The notes below the pieces were generated by a model. It was not told the DNA's origin. It did no database searches and saw only the letters and a list, made by a program, of their open reading frames with translations. Source: Acidovorax sp. GBBC 1281 (GTDB lineage: Bacteria; Pseudomonadota; Gammaproteobacteria; Burkholderiales; Burkholderiaceae_C). From it: 64,000 bases of DNA. The position numbers and the translations under genes were made by a program. The stretch's first letter is position 1, and every line of letters starts with the position of its first letter. The stretch covers positions 5,045,501-5,109,500 of the forward strand of contig NZ_CP097269.1 in assembly GCF_028473645.1 (NCBI RefSeq). Direction: 5' to 3'. Shown here one piece after another: positions 17,155 through 25,305 of the stretch.

Positions 17155-17544
17155 ATGACTCAGAGGTTTGGTTCGACTCGACTGGGGTTTTTTACGGCTG
17201 CTGCAATCTTTATTTGCAGCAGCACTCATGCGGCTGGCACAAGGCATACAATTACAGTCAACTCATCACCGCAGGCCCATTATAAATGGTCGGTATATGC
17301 CGATCTTTATAACGGGAAAGGAGAACGAGTCTATCACTGGCAAGAGCTAAACAAAAAGCCCGGATCATCCCTTACTTGGAATTACACCGATGGGAATGAT
17401 GGCGGTTGGTTGCATATTTGGGTTGATCCATCTGCATCGCAGCGAGCATCCTATCTAAATCTGCCACTCAATAAAAATCACTGCTACCGTATTACTGAAC
17501 CATTAGTTGGAGACGTGTCGGTAGTGAGAGATTGTGCTGACTAA
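17155..17544 (+). CDS. Small secreted protein of unknown function in a low-GC islet
   Basis: A 129-aa protein that I do not recognise. MTQRFGSTRLGFFTAAAIFI and CSSTHAAG form a Sec-type signal peptide, with cleavage likely after THA, leaving about 103 mature residues. The mature part is rich in aromatic residues and predicted beta strands (YKWSVYADLYNGKGERVYHW, GGWLHIWVD). It has two cysteines near the end (NHCYR, RDCAD) that could form a disulfide. The ATG at 17155 has AAGAGG five bases upstream; an upstream in-frame ATG at 17104-17130 would bury the signal peptide. GC content is far below the rest of the window and the gene is bracketed by transposase remnants, so acquisition by transfer is likely. 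Confidence 0.7.
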   Translation: MTQRFGSTRLGFFTAAAIFICSSTHAAGTRHTITVNSSPQAHYKWSVYADLYNGKGERVYHWQELNKKPGSSLTWNYTDGNDGGWLHIWVDPSASQRASYLNLPLNKNHCYRITEPLVGDVSVVRDCAD

Positions 17545-17624
17545 ATGGCTGCTGAACTAACCCGGAGCAATGCAGCATCGCCACTCTGGCTGAATTAGCC
17601 AGGAAAAATCTGCAAAATCCCGTT

Positions 17625-17810
17625 CGCTATACCCGTACAGTCTGATGGCGAACTTTGGTTCGCCTGATAACGCACCTTGGCATAACCAAACTGCTGCTTG
17701 CTTACCCGGAACGGGTGTTCGACCTTGCCCCCACGCTGGCCTTGAGCCGCTCGGCCTTATCCAGCAGCTTGTGCAGTTCGCGCTTGGGATCGAGTGCCTT
17801 GCGCATGGCC
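17625..17810 (-). pseudogene. IS5-group transposase remnant, C-terminal, frameshifted
   Basis: The reverse strand reads MRKALDPKRELHKLLDKAER then LKASV. After a frame change near 17730 it continues KVEHPFRVSKQQFGYAKVRY, the well-known 'RAKVEHPFRVIKRQFGYVKxRY' motif of IS5-group transposases. The rest is degenerate and reaches a stop. It belongs to a different IS5 subgroup from the 16.4-kb remnant. It directly touches the 3' end of the SulP gene. Confidence 0.75.
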
Positions 17811-17815
17811 ACGTG

Positions 17816-19318
17816 TCACTTGGCATTGCACCCTTGCATTTCCTGGCGCTTGTCCAATCGACCCACCAGCCCCGCACTCGCCTCGTTCAACCCCACCACC
17901 TCCACCACCGCCCCGTGGTGCCGCAGCCGCTGCACCACCTTCTCCAGCGCGGCCACGGCCGTCACGTCCCAGAAATGCGCGCGCGATACGTCGATGCGCA
18001 CCGGCCGCCCTTCGGCCGCGAGGATGTCGAACGCTTCGATGAACGCATCGGCCGAGGCGAAGAACACCTGGCCCGACACGTGCCAGGTGCGCAGGCCGGT
18101 GGCGGCATCGTCCTCGGCCCGCACGCCGAGCAGGCGCGCGACCTTGAACGCGAAGAACACGCCGCTCAGCACCACCCCCACGCCCACGCCGGCCGCGAGG
18201 TTGTGCGTGGCGAGCGTCACGGCCACGGTGGCGAGCATCACGGCGCTGGACAGGCGCGGGTGGCGCACCACGGCACCCAGCGACTTCCAGTCGAACGTCG
18301 AGGCCGACACCATCACCATGATGGCCACCAGCGCGATCACCGGCACGCGCGACACCCAGTCCTTCAGCGCCACCATCAGGATGAGCAGGAACACGCCGGC
18401 GAACAGCGTGGACAGGCGCCCGCGCCCGCCGTATTTCACGTTGCCCACGGCCTGGCCGATCATTCCGCAGCCGGCGATGCCGCCGAAGCAGCTGGCCGCG
18501 ATGTTGGCCAGGCCCAGGCCCGCGCACTCGCGGTTCTTGTCGCTGGGCGTGTCGGTCATCTCGTCCACCACGGCGGCGGTGAGCACCGATTCGAGCAGCC
18601 CCACCATGGCGATCGCCAGCGCCGGCAGCGCGATGGCGCGCAGCGTCTCCAGCGACACCGGCACCGCGGGCAGGCCGAACAGCGGCAGCGCATCGGGCAA
18701 CCGGCCCAGGTCCGCCACGGTGGGCAGGTGCAGCCCCATGGCGGAGGCGATGAGCGTGAGCGCCACCACGCAGATCAGCGGCGACGGAATGGCGGTGAGC
18801 ACCCGCAGCCGCTGGCCCAGCCACGGCAGGCCGTAGATGAGGGCCAGCCCCAGCGCCAGCATGCCCCAGGTGGCGGCGCCCGCGCCGCGCAGGTGCGGTA
18901 GCTGCGCCGAGAAGATCAGCACCGCCAGCGCGTTGACGAAGCCCGTGCGCACCGAGCTGGAGACGAAGCGCACCAGCACGCCCATGCGCAGCAGCCCGAA
19001 CGCCACCTGCACCACGCCCGCCAGCAGCCCCGCCGCCAGCAGGTGGCCCAGCCCGTGCGACTGCACCAGCGGGGCCGCCACGAGCGCCACCGAACCGGCG
19101 GCTGCCGACACCATGGCCGGGCGCCCGCCCGCGAAGGCGATCACGATGCTGATGACGAACGAGGCGAACAGCCCCACGGAGGGATCGACGCCCGCCACGA
19201 ACGAAAACGCGATCACCTCGGGAATCAGCGCGAACGTGGCCACGGCACCCGCGAGCAGTTCGCGCGGAATGCTGGGCGCCCATTCGGCGCGCAGGCGGGC
19301 CAGGAAAGCAGGGGTCAT
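17816..19318 (-). CDS. SulP-family anion transporter with STAS domain
   Basis: A 500-aa inner-membrane transporter for sulfate, bicarbonate or other anions. The N-terminal membrane domain opens with ELLAGAVATFALIPEVIAFS and shows GGRPAMVSAAAGSVALV near 65 and the DKNRECAGLGLANIAASCFG GG...G segment typical of SulP proteins near 265. A C-terminal STAS domain (about 390-490) contains RIDVSRAHFWDVTAVAALEK with the conserved D-S/T loop position. The last residues (RLDKRQEMQGCNAK) end right at the IS5 remnant and may not be original. The ATG at 19318 begins the family homology. The ion cannot be told from sequence. Confidence 0.88.
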   Translation of the reverse strand: MTPAFLARLRAEWAPSIPRELLAGAVATFALIPEVIAFSFVAGVDPSVGLFASFVISIVIAFAGGRPAMVSAAAGSVALVAAPLVQSHGLGHLLAAGLLAGVVQVAFGLLRMGVLVRFVSSSVRTGFVNALAVLIFSAQLPHLRGAGAATWGMLALGLALIYGLPWLGQRLRVLTAIPSPLICVVALTLIASAMGLHLPTVADLGRLPDALPLFGLPAVPVSLETLRAIALPALAIAMVGLLESVLTAAVVDEMTDTPSDKNRECAGLGLANIAASCFGGIAGCGMIGQAVGNVKYGGRGRLSTLFAGVFLLILMVALKDWVSRVPVIALVAIMVMVSASTFDWKSLGAVVRHPRLSSAVMLATVAVTLATHNLAAGVGVGVVLSGVFFAFKVARLLGVRAEDDAATGLRTWHVSGQVFFASADAFIEAFDILAAEGRPVRIDVSRAHFWDVTAVAALEKVVQRLRHHGAVVEVVGLNEASAGLVGRLDKRQEMQGCNAK

Positions 19319-19402
19319 GGAACGGCAACGCGCGCCGGAGCGCGCGTAAAAGCAAAAGGAAAGGGGAAGAAGAAGCGCCCAGTCAGGCCGCGCCGGCGTC
19401 CG

Positions 19403-20242
19403 TCAGGCGCCGCAGCACTTCTTGTATTTCTTGCCGCTGCCGCAGCTGCACGGGTCGTTGCGGCCGGGGGTGTCGGCGCGGCGCACGGCCTCCACGCGCG
19501 GGCCGATGCTCTTCCAGAGCTGGCGCAGGTCGTAAACGGCCCAGACGGCTTCGCTGAACGACTCCAGGCGGGCCTCGCTCACGCTGGCCGGGCCGTCTTC
19601 GGCATACAGGTTGTGCTCGGGCTTGCCGGTGTCGTCCTCGGTGAGCACCACGATGTTTTCCAGCGCGCCGTCCAGCCACTGCGCGGCGTCCTTGTCGCGC
19701 GGGGCGGCCCATTCCTCGGGCCAGTTCTCCACGGCGAACATGAAGCCGAGCGCCCACACCTGGCCAAACGAGGGAATGTCCTGGCCGGCCATCTCGGCGC
19801 GTTCTTCCTCGGGCAGGCAGGCGACGGCGCCGCGCATGTCCATCACCTCGGGCTGGAAGGCGCGGTCGTCCTCCAGCGATTCCACCTCGGTCGCCAGCTG
19901 GCGGCTGACCTCGTCGAACCGCAGCGTCCACAGCTCCATGAACCGTGCCTGCTGGGCTTCGTCCTTGAAGGCCGGCAGCAGCGGCAACGGGGCGCCCGCG
20001 CCCTCGGTCACATCGATGGGGCCGCCGTCGTCCAGCAGCATGGGCAGGTATTCGGCGGCGGGAATGGCGCGGCGCGTGCAGGCCAGCGCGGTCAGGAAAC
20101 CGTCGCAGAACTCCCACTGCGGGATTTCTTCGGCACGGCTGCGCAGGTCGTCCAGCAGCGTGTCCAGCTCGTCGAGCGCATCGTTGTCGAGGGCGGGTTC
20201 GGTGCCGGCGGCAGCGGCGGTGTCGTGGGAGGATTCGGTCAT
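19403..20242 (-). CDS. UPF0149 (YgfB/YecA) family protein with SEC-C zinc motif
   Basis: A 279-aa soluble protein of unknown function. The N-terminal three-quarters is the UPF0149 helical domain ([26 protein letters not shown]-type segment [16 protein letters not shown]). The C-terminus is a SEC-C zinc-binding motif, [19 protein letters not shown], as in SecA and YecA. The motif has the usual CxC-x8-CC ligands. It is translated in the same direction as the SulP gene 84 bases upstream of it, and the two may share a transcript. Nothing in the sequence points to a specific partner. Confidence 0.85.
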   Translation of the reverse strand: MTESSHDTAAAAGTEPALDNDALDELDTLLDDLRSRAEEIPQWEFCDGFLTALACTRRAIPAAEYLPMLLDDGGPIDVTEGAGAPLPLLPAFKDEAQQARFMELWTLRFDEVSRQLATEVESLEDDRAFQPEVMDMRGAVACLPEEERAEMAGQDIPSFGQVWALGFMFAVENWPEEWAAPRDKDAAQWLDGALENIVVLTEDDTGKPEHNLYAEDGPASVSEARLESFSEAVWAVYDLRQLWKSIGPRVEAVRRADTPGRNDPCSCGSGKKYKKCCGA

Positions 20243-20481
20243 GGGGCGGCTCCAGGGCGCGGCGGGGGGGAGAAAAAGGCTTCGTTATGATGCCGCAGCC
20301 CGCGCAAAGCGGCGAACCGGGGCGGGCGCAGGCATGGCGCTGGAGGCAGGTGCAGACCGCCCCGCCCAGGGCCACGGCCGGGCCGCAGGCGGCGATTTTA
20401 TCCGCCCGGCCCTGCCAGCCTCGGTCCGCACCCCGTTCGCAACCCCGGGCCCGGCCCGTTTCCTCTCTTTCGCACCGCCCC

Positions 20482-21312
20482 ATGCCGACCCACGCCGACC
20501 CTGCTGCGCCCGCCGCCGCCGTCCCCACCGACCCCGCGGCCTTCCTGCGCGAGCATGCGGCCACCCAGGCGCCCGACGTGCAGAGCTACCGCCTGCCCGG
20601 CGAGCAGTGGTGGCTCAAGCGCGCGGGCGCCAGCCACGGCGCCGGGCGTTACCGCGCCATGGCGGTGCTGGCGCGCCTGCTGGGGCTGGCGGTGCTGCGC
20701 CCGGTACCCACGCCGGGCGGGCCCGCGGCCATCGCCATCGAGGTGCGGCGCCTGCGGGACTTCGCTGCGCGCGGCCTGCGCGCGCCCGAGGTGCTGGCGG
20801 TGCAGCACGACGCTTTTTTGATGCGGCACTTGGGAGCCCCCGACGAGGAAACCCATTCCCTGGGCAACGAGATCGACCACGCCGTGGCCGAGGGCCCCGA
20901 GGCCGTGCTGGCCCTGTGGCGCCAGGGCCTGGACGCCATCGCCCGGGTGCACGCCAGCGGCACCTGCCTGAGCCAGGCGTTCGCGCGCAACCTGGTGCGC
21001 TGCCCCGACGGCGTGGTGGGCTACGTGGATTTCGAGGACGACCCCGCCACCGCGCTGCCGCAGGCCGTGTGCCACGCGCGCGATGCGCTGTGCTACGCCC
21101 AGTCCACCGCGCTCTACCTGCGCCAGGCGGGCGCGCTGGAGGCGGCCCGCGCGCTGTGGGCGGCCTGGCTGGGCGCCCAGGGCCCCGACATGCGCGCGGT
21201 GCTGGCCACCACGGTGCGCCGCCTGCGCTGGCTGCGCCACCTGCCGCCCAGCCGGCGCCTGGGCCGCGACCTGCAGCGCGTGCGCGCCGCCTACGACCTG
21301 CTGGCGCCCTGA
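20482..21312 (+). CDS. Protein-kinase-like-fold protein (BUD32/RIO or APH-like), uncertain activity
   Basis: A 276-aa protein conserved in Comamonadaceae-type genomes. Kinase-like features are a Gly-poor N lobe with WWLKRAGASHGAGRYRAMAV (Lys candidate), the hinge-like LMRHLGAPDEETHSLG, ARVHASGTCLSQAFARNLVR as a possible catalytic loop (the usual HxDxxxxN is degenerate) and GYVDFEDDP in the position of the DFG motif. The activity is therefore doubtful; it could be a pseudokinase or a lipid-A/LPS kinase relative. The ATG at 20482 is preferred over upstream starts because the earlier part is low-complexity. It is convergent with the MurA-type gene. Confidence 0.6.
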   Translation: MPTHADPAAPAAAVPTDPAAFLREHAATQAPDVQSYRLPGEQWWLKRAGASHGAGRYRAMAVLARLLGLAVLRPVPTPGGPAAIAIEVRRLRDFAARGLRAPEVLAVQHDAFLMRHLGAPDEETHSLGNEIDHAVAEGPEAVLALWRQGLDAIARVHASGTCLSQAFARNLVRCPDGVVGYVDFEDDPATALPQAVCHARDALCYAQSTALYLRQAGALEAARALWAAWLGAQGPDMRAVLATTVRRLRWLRHLPPSRRLGRDLQRVRAAYDLLAP

Positions 21313-21349
21313 CCGCCCCCACCCCGGCGCAGATGGCGCCTGAGCGCGG

Positions 21350-22651
21350 TCACTCCTCGCTCGTCCACTCCACCTGCACGCCCAGGCTGCGCAGGTTCTC
21401 CACGAAGCGCGGGTGCGCGCGCCGGATGGGCGTGGCGTGGCGGATCTCCGAGCGCCCGTCGATGCTGGCGGCCACCATGAAGAGGGCAATGGCCACGCGG
21501 ATGATGTAGGGGCTCTCCACCACCGCGGGCGTGAGCGCGTTGCCGCCGAAGGTCACGATGCGGTGCGGATCGGACGAGAACACGTGCGCGCCGAACTTCG
21601 ACAGCTCGCCCGTCCAGCCCAGCGCCCCGTCGTACACCTTGTTCCAGAACATGGCGTTGCCCTGCGCCCGCATGCCCAGCGCGATGAAGATGGGTAGCAG
21701 GTCCACGGGAAAGTAGGGCCAGGGCGCGGCCTCCACCTTGGTCAGCACGTTGCTGGTGAAGGGCGTCTGCACGGTGAGCGGCCCGTCGCGGTGCGCGCGC
21801 GACCAGCCGTCCGCATGCTCGATGCGCACGCCGAACTTGGCGAAGGTGCGGTCGATCAGCGGGAAGTTCTCCGGCGCGCTGTTGCGCACCACCACGTCGC
21901 CGCCGGTGATGGCCCCGAGCGCCAGGAAGGTGGTGATCTCGTGGAAGTCCTCGTCGAAGCGGAACTCGCCGCCCCCCAGCGCCGCGCCGCCGTGCACCGT
22001 GAGGCGCGAGGTGCCGATGCCGTCGATGCGCACGCCCAGCATGGCCATGAAGCGGCAGAACTCCTGCACGTGCGGCTCCGATGCCGCGTTGTTCAGCGTG
22101 GAGACGCCCCGGGCCGAGGCCGCGCACAGCACGAAGTTCTCGGTCGTGGTGACCGAGGCGTAGTCGAGCCAGTGGTGGGTCGCGCTCAAAGGCCCGGCGC
22201 AGCGCACCAGCAGCGAGCCCTGCGCGCGCTCCACCTCGCCGCCGAAGCTGCGGAACACCTCCACGTGCGGATCGATCTCGCGCACGCCCAGCGTGCAGCC
22301 CTTCACGTTGTCTTCGAGCCGCGCCACGCCGAAACGCGCGAGCAGCGGGGGCACCAGCATGATGGACGAGCGCATCTCCTCGGGCAGGCGGTGGGCGGCG
22401 GCATCGAACGCGGTGTGCTGGTGGTGCAGGTGCAGCGTGCCGCTGGCATGGTCCATGCGCACGTCGCTGCCCAGGGTGCGGAAGATGTCCAGGATCTTGC
22501 GCACGTCGGTGATGTCGGGCACGCCGTGCAAGGTGAGCGGCGCCTGGGTCAGCAGCGTGGCGCACAGCACGGGCAGCACGGCGTTCTTGTTGGCGGAGGG
22601 CGTGATGCGGCCACGCAGCGGCGTGCCTCCGTGCACGATGAGATTGGACAT
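21350..22651 (-). CDS. MurA-family UDP-N-acetylglucosamine 1-carboxyvinyltransferase (probable paralogue)
   Basis: A 433-aa EPSP-synthase-fold enolpyruvyl transferase. MurA-type features are ITPSANKNAVLPVLCATLL (Lys-Asn pair of the UDP-GlcNAc site) near residue 17 and MRSSIMLVPPLLARFG near 95. The catalytic loop KGCTLGVREIDPH carries the reactive Cys (the fosfomycin target) near 122. Further matches are YASVTTTENFVLCAASARG, FPVDLLPIFIALGM and a C-terminal RRAHPRFVENLRSLG. Several stretches diverge from canonical MurA, and in this lineage the housekeeping murA lies beside the his genes. I infer a second copy; its substrate may differ. The open frame extends far upstream of the ATG complement at 22649-22651 but has no homology there. 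Confidence 0.8.
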   Translation of the reverse strand: MSNLIVHGGTPLRGRITPSANKNAVLPVLCATLLTQAPLTLHGVPDITDVRKILDIFRTLGSDVRMDHASGTLHLHHQHTAFDAAAHRLPEEMRSSIMLVPPLLARFGVARLEDNVKGCTLGVREIDPHVEVFRSFGGEVERAQGSLLVRCAGPLSATHHWLDYASVTTTENFVLCAASARGVSTLNNAASEPHVQEFCRFMAMLGVRIDGIGTSRLTVHGGAALGGGEFRFDEDFHEITTFLALGAITGGDVVVRNSAPENFPLIDRTFAKFGVRIEHADGWSRAHRDGPLTVQTPFTSNVLTKVEAAPWPYFPVDLLPIFIALGMRAQGNAMFWNKVYDGALGWTGELSKFGAHVFSSDPHRIVTFGGNALTPAVVESPYIIRVAIALFMVAASIDGRSEIRHATPIRRAHPRFVENLRSLGVQVEWTSEE

Positions 22652-22847
22652 GGGCGGGATGCGGGGGGAACCCGAAAAGAAAACAGCCGGCACTGTAACC
22701 CCCTCCCCCGTTTGGCGCCCGGCCGGCCGCGGCCCCCCGGGTCGCGTGCGATTCCGTAGCCGGCCGTGGGCCGCGTCCGACAGGGCCCGGCCTGCGCGCG
22801 GCCTATCTTCGCCGCAGCGCTCCCGCCGTTCCTTTCCTACCGCCTGC

Positions 22848-24785
22848 ATGTCTTCCTCTGCTTCTGCCGCTGCGCACCCCGCGGCAGCCACCGCGGCACC
22901 CGCCCCTGCCGCCCCCCTCGCCGCTTCCCGGCGCGCCCCCACTTTTTCCGCCGCCGCCTGGCGCCAGTTCATGAGCGTGGCCAAGCCGTACTGGCTCGGC
23001 GACAAGAAGGTCGCTGCCTGGTCCCTGCTCGGCCTGCTGGTGCTGCTGATGCTGTGCGAGACGCAGCTGGCCGTGATGCTGATCGACCGCACCGGCGAGA
23101 TGACCTCGGCCCTGGCCGCCAAGGACCGCGACCGCTTCTGGGACGCGGTGCGCACCTGCCTGCTGGTGCTGGGCTTCGCCGTGCCGGTGTACGCCTTCTA
23201 CTACTACATGCGCGATGCGTTCTCCAACCACTGGCGGCGCTGGCTCACGCACCGCTTTCTGGACGGCTACCTGGGCGGCCGGCGCTACTACGAGCTGAAC
23301 ACGCAGGGCGGCATCGACAACCCCGACCAGCGCATCAGCGAGGACATCAACACCTTCACCGGCCGCTCCACGCACTTCCTGCTGATCTTCGTCGGCGCGG
23401 GCATGCAGCTGGTGGCCTTCAGCACCGTGCTGTGGTCGATCTCCAAGGTGCTCGTGGCCTTTCTGGCGGTGTATGCCCTGCTGGGCACGGTGGTGGCGCT
23501 GTGGGTGTTCGGCGCGCCGCTCATCCGCCTGAACTTCTGGCAGCTGCGGCGCGAGGCGGACTTCCGCTTCGGGCTGATGCGGCTGCGCGAGAACGCCGAG
23601 TCGATCGCGTTCTACCGCGGCGAGTCGCAGGAGCGCGCGCAGCTGGACCACAGCTTGCAGGCGGTGTTCACCAACTACGCGCGGCTCATCAAGCGCCAGC
23701 GCTCGCTCAACCTGTTCCAGCGCGCGTTCAGCCAGCTCACGGTGGTGATTCCCGCCATCATCCTGGCCGATGCGGTGCTCTCCGGCGACATGGAGGTGGG
23801 CCGCGCCATCCAGGCGGCCGGCGCGTTCGCGGCGGTGCTCGCCGCCGTCTCGCTGATCGTGGACAACTTCGAGAGCCTGAGCCGCTTCGTGGCCGGCATC
23901 GGCCGCCTGGACACGCTGGCCCAGGCCCTGCTGGGTGCGCCAGCCCGGCGCGAGGAGCCGGCGGCGCCCGAGGCCGTGTCCGCCGCACGCAAGCTGCGCC
24001 GCCAGCAAAAGCGCGAGTCGCGCCGCCAGCGCAGTTCCCCGGCGGCCGCCCAGGCAGCCCAGGCAACGCCCCCCGCGCCCACCGCCAAGGCGGCGGCCCT
24101 GGACACCTCGCGCGAGATCCAGGCGAGGGAAGGCGAACGCCTGGCCATCGACGGGCTCACGCTCTACACCCCGAAATTCGGCCGCCTGCTGGTGAAGGAC
24201 CTCACGCTGGAGCTGCAGCCGGGCGATGCGCTGCTCATCACCGGGGCCAGCGGCTGCGGCAAGAGCTCGCTGCTGCGCGCCATCGCCGGGCTGTGGCGCA
24301 CGGGCGACGGCGTGGTGCAGCACCCGCCGCTGGACGAGGTGTTCTTCCTGCCCCAGCGCCCCTACATGCAGCCCGGCACGCTGCGCAGCCAGATGATCTA
24401 CCCGGCGCGCACGACCGCGCTGGACGACGCGCAGTTGCTTCAGATCCTGAACGACGTGCACCTGCCCGAGCTGGCCGAACGCGTGGGCGGGCTCGACGCC
24501 ACGCGCGACTGGGAAAAGCAGCTGTCGGTCGGCGAACAGCAGCGCCTGGCCTTCGCCCGCGTGCTGGTGCGCCAGCCGCGCACCGTGATCCTGGACGAAG
24601 CCACCAGCGCGCTGGACGGCGCCAACGAGGCAGCGCTTTACGAGCGGCTGCGCGCCAGCGGCGCCTCCATCATCAGCATCGCCCATCGGCCGGCGGTGCT
24701 GGCGCACCACACACACGTGCTGCAGTTGCTGGGCGAGGGCCGCTGGGCCCTGCACCCGGCCGAGGGCTTTCAGTTCGAGGCGTGA
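22848..24785 (+). CDS. SbmA/BacA-YddA type ABC transporter, fused membrane and ATPase domains
   Basis: A 645-aa half-transporter. The N-terminal membrane part is of the SbmA_BacA/ABCD class (AWRQFMSVAKPYWLGDKKVA, MLIDRTGEMTSALAAKD, WRRWLTHRFLDGYLGGRRYY, NPDQRISEDINTFT). An Ala/Arg-rich linker at about 365-425 precedes an ATPase with Walker A GASGCGKSS (about residue 465), signature LSVGEQQRLAFAR and Walker B TVILDEATSALD. Relatives move peptides, vitamin B12 or very-long-chain fatty acids; the substrate is not visible here. The ATG at 22848 is taken because upstream codons are not homologous. It is divergent from the MurA-type gene (196 bases apart). Confidence 0.87.
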   Translation: MSSSASAAAHPAAATAAPAPAAPLAASRRAPTFSAAAWRQFMSVAKPYWLGDKKVAAWSLLGLLVLLMLCETQLAVMLIDRTGEMTSALAAKDRDRFWDAVRTCLLVLGFAVPVYAFYYYMRDAFSNHWRRWLTHRFLDGYLGGRRYYELNTQGGIDNPDQRISEDINTFTGRSTHFLLIFVGAGMQLVAFSTVLWSISKVLVAFLAVYALLGTVVALWVFGAPLIRLNFWQLRREADFRFGLMRLRENAESIAFYRGESQERAQLDHSLQAVFTNYARLIKRQRSLNLFQRAFSQLTVVIPAIILADAVLSGDMEVGRAIQAAGAFAAVLAAVSLIVDNFESLSRFVAGIGRLDTLAQALLGAPARREEPAAPEAVSAARKLRRQQKRESRRQRSSPAAAQAAQATPPAPTAKAAALDTSREIQAREGERLAIDGLTLYTPKFGRLLVKDLTLELQPGDALLITGASGCGKSSLLRAIAGLWRTGDGVVQHPPLDEVFFLPQRPYMQPGTLRSQMIYPARTTALDDAQLLQILNDVHLPELAERVGGLDATRDWEKQLSVGEQQRLAFARVLVRQPRTVILDEATSALDGANEAALYERLRASGASIISIAHRPAVLAHHTHVLQLLGEGRWALHPAEGFQFEA

Positions 24786-24825
24786 GGGGATGAGGCGCCG
24801 CGCGCGGCGGGTGGCGTGAGCAGGC

Positions 24826-25305
24826 TCAAGCGGCGCACGCCGCGGGTTCCAGCACCAGCACGGTCGCCACGTGCGCGTCCTGCGCCAGCAGGCGCTTGCG
24901 CATGCAGACCACGGCCTTGTCCTTGGACAGCAGGATGGCGCGGTGCGCCACGGCCAGGTCGATGAACTTCTGGTCGTCCGCATCCTTGCACACCGAGGGC
25001 ACGCGCGCCGCCTCGGGCACCACACGCACCCGGGCGTCGAAGGCAGCCAGCACGGCCGCGGCATCCAGGCCGTAGAACGCCAGGCGCGGCACGATCTGCG
25101 GGTAGGCCAGCACGCGCTCCAGTTCGTCGCGCATGGCCTGCGTGGCCACCCACTGCAGCCGCCCCTGGGCGAGCAGCTCGCGCAACGGCGCCACGGCGGG
25201 ATCGGCGAACACCAGCAGGTCCAGCACGATGTTGGTGTCCACCACCACGGCACGCGGTGCGTCTGCGCCCGCGGCCTGCGCCGGCAGGCGCAGCTCAACC
25301 CGCAT
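24826..25305 (-). CDS. PIN-domain protein, putative toxin (COG1569 type)
   Basis: A 159-aa PIN-fold putative ribonuclease. Acidic active-site residues are at VVVDTNIVLDLLVF (Asp near residue 23), DELERVLAYP and CKDADDQKFIDLA (Asp/Glu near 107), and the LLSKDKAVV segment is typical of this family. Such proteins are annotated as toxins of type II systems, but no antitoxin-like gene is adjacent. It overlaps the RlmL-like gene by 11 bases and would be translated from the same transcript. Its fixed position beside an RNA methyltransferase raises the possibility of a housekeeping RNA role. A short N-terminal extension (MRVELRLPAQAAG) may be optional. Confidence 0.8.
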   Translation of the reverse strand: MRVELRLPAQAAGADAPRAVVVDTNIVLDLLVFADPAVAPLRELLAQGRLQWVATQAMRDELERVLAYPQIVPRLAFYGLDAAAVLAAFDARVRVVPEAARVPSVCKDADDQKFIDLAVAHRAILLSKDKAVVCMRKRLLAQDAHVATVLVLEPAACAA

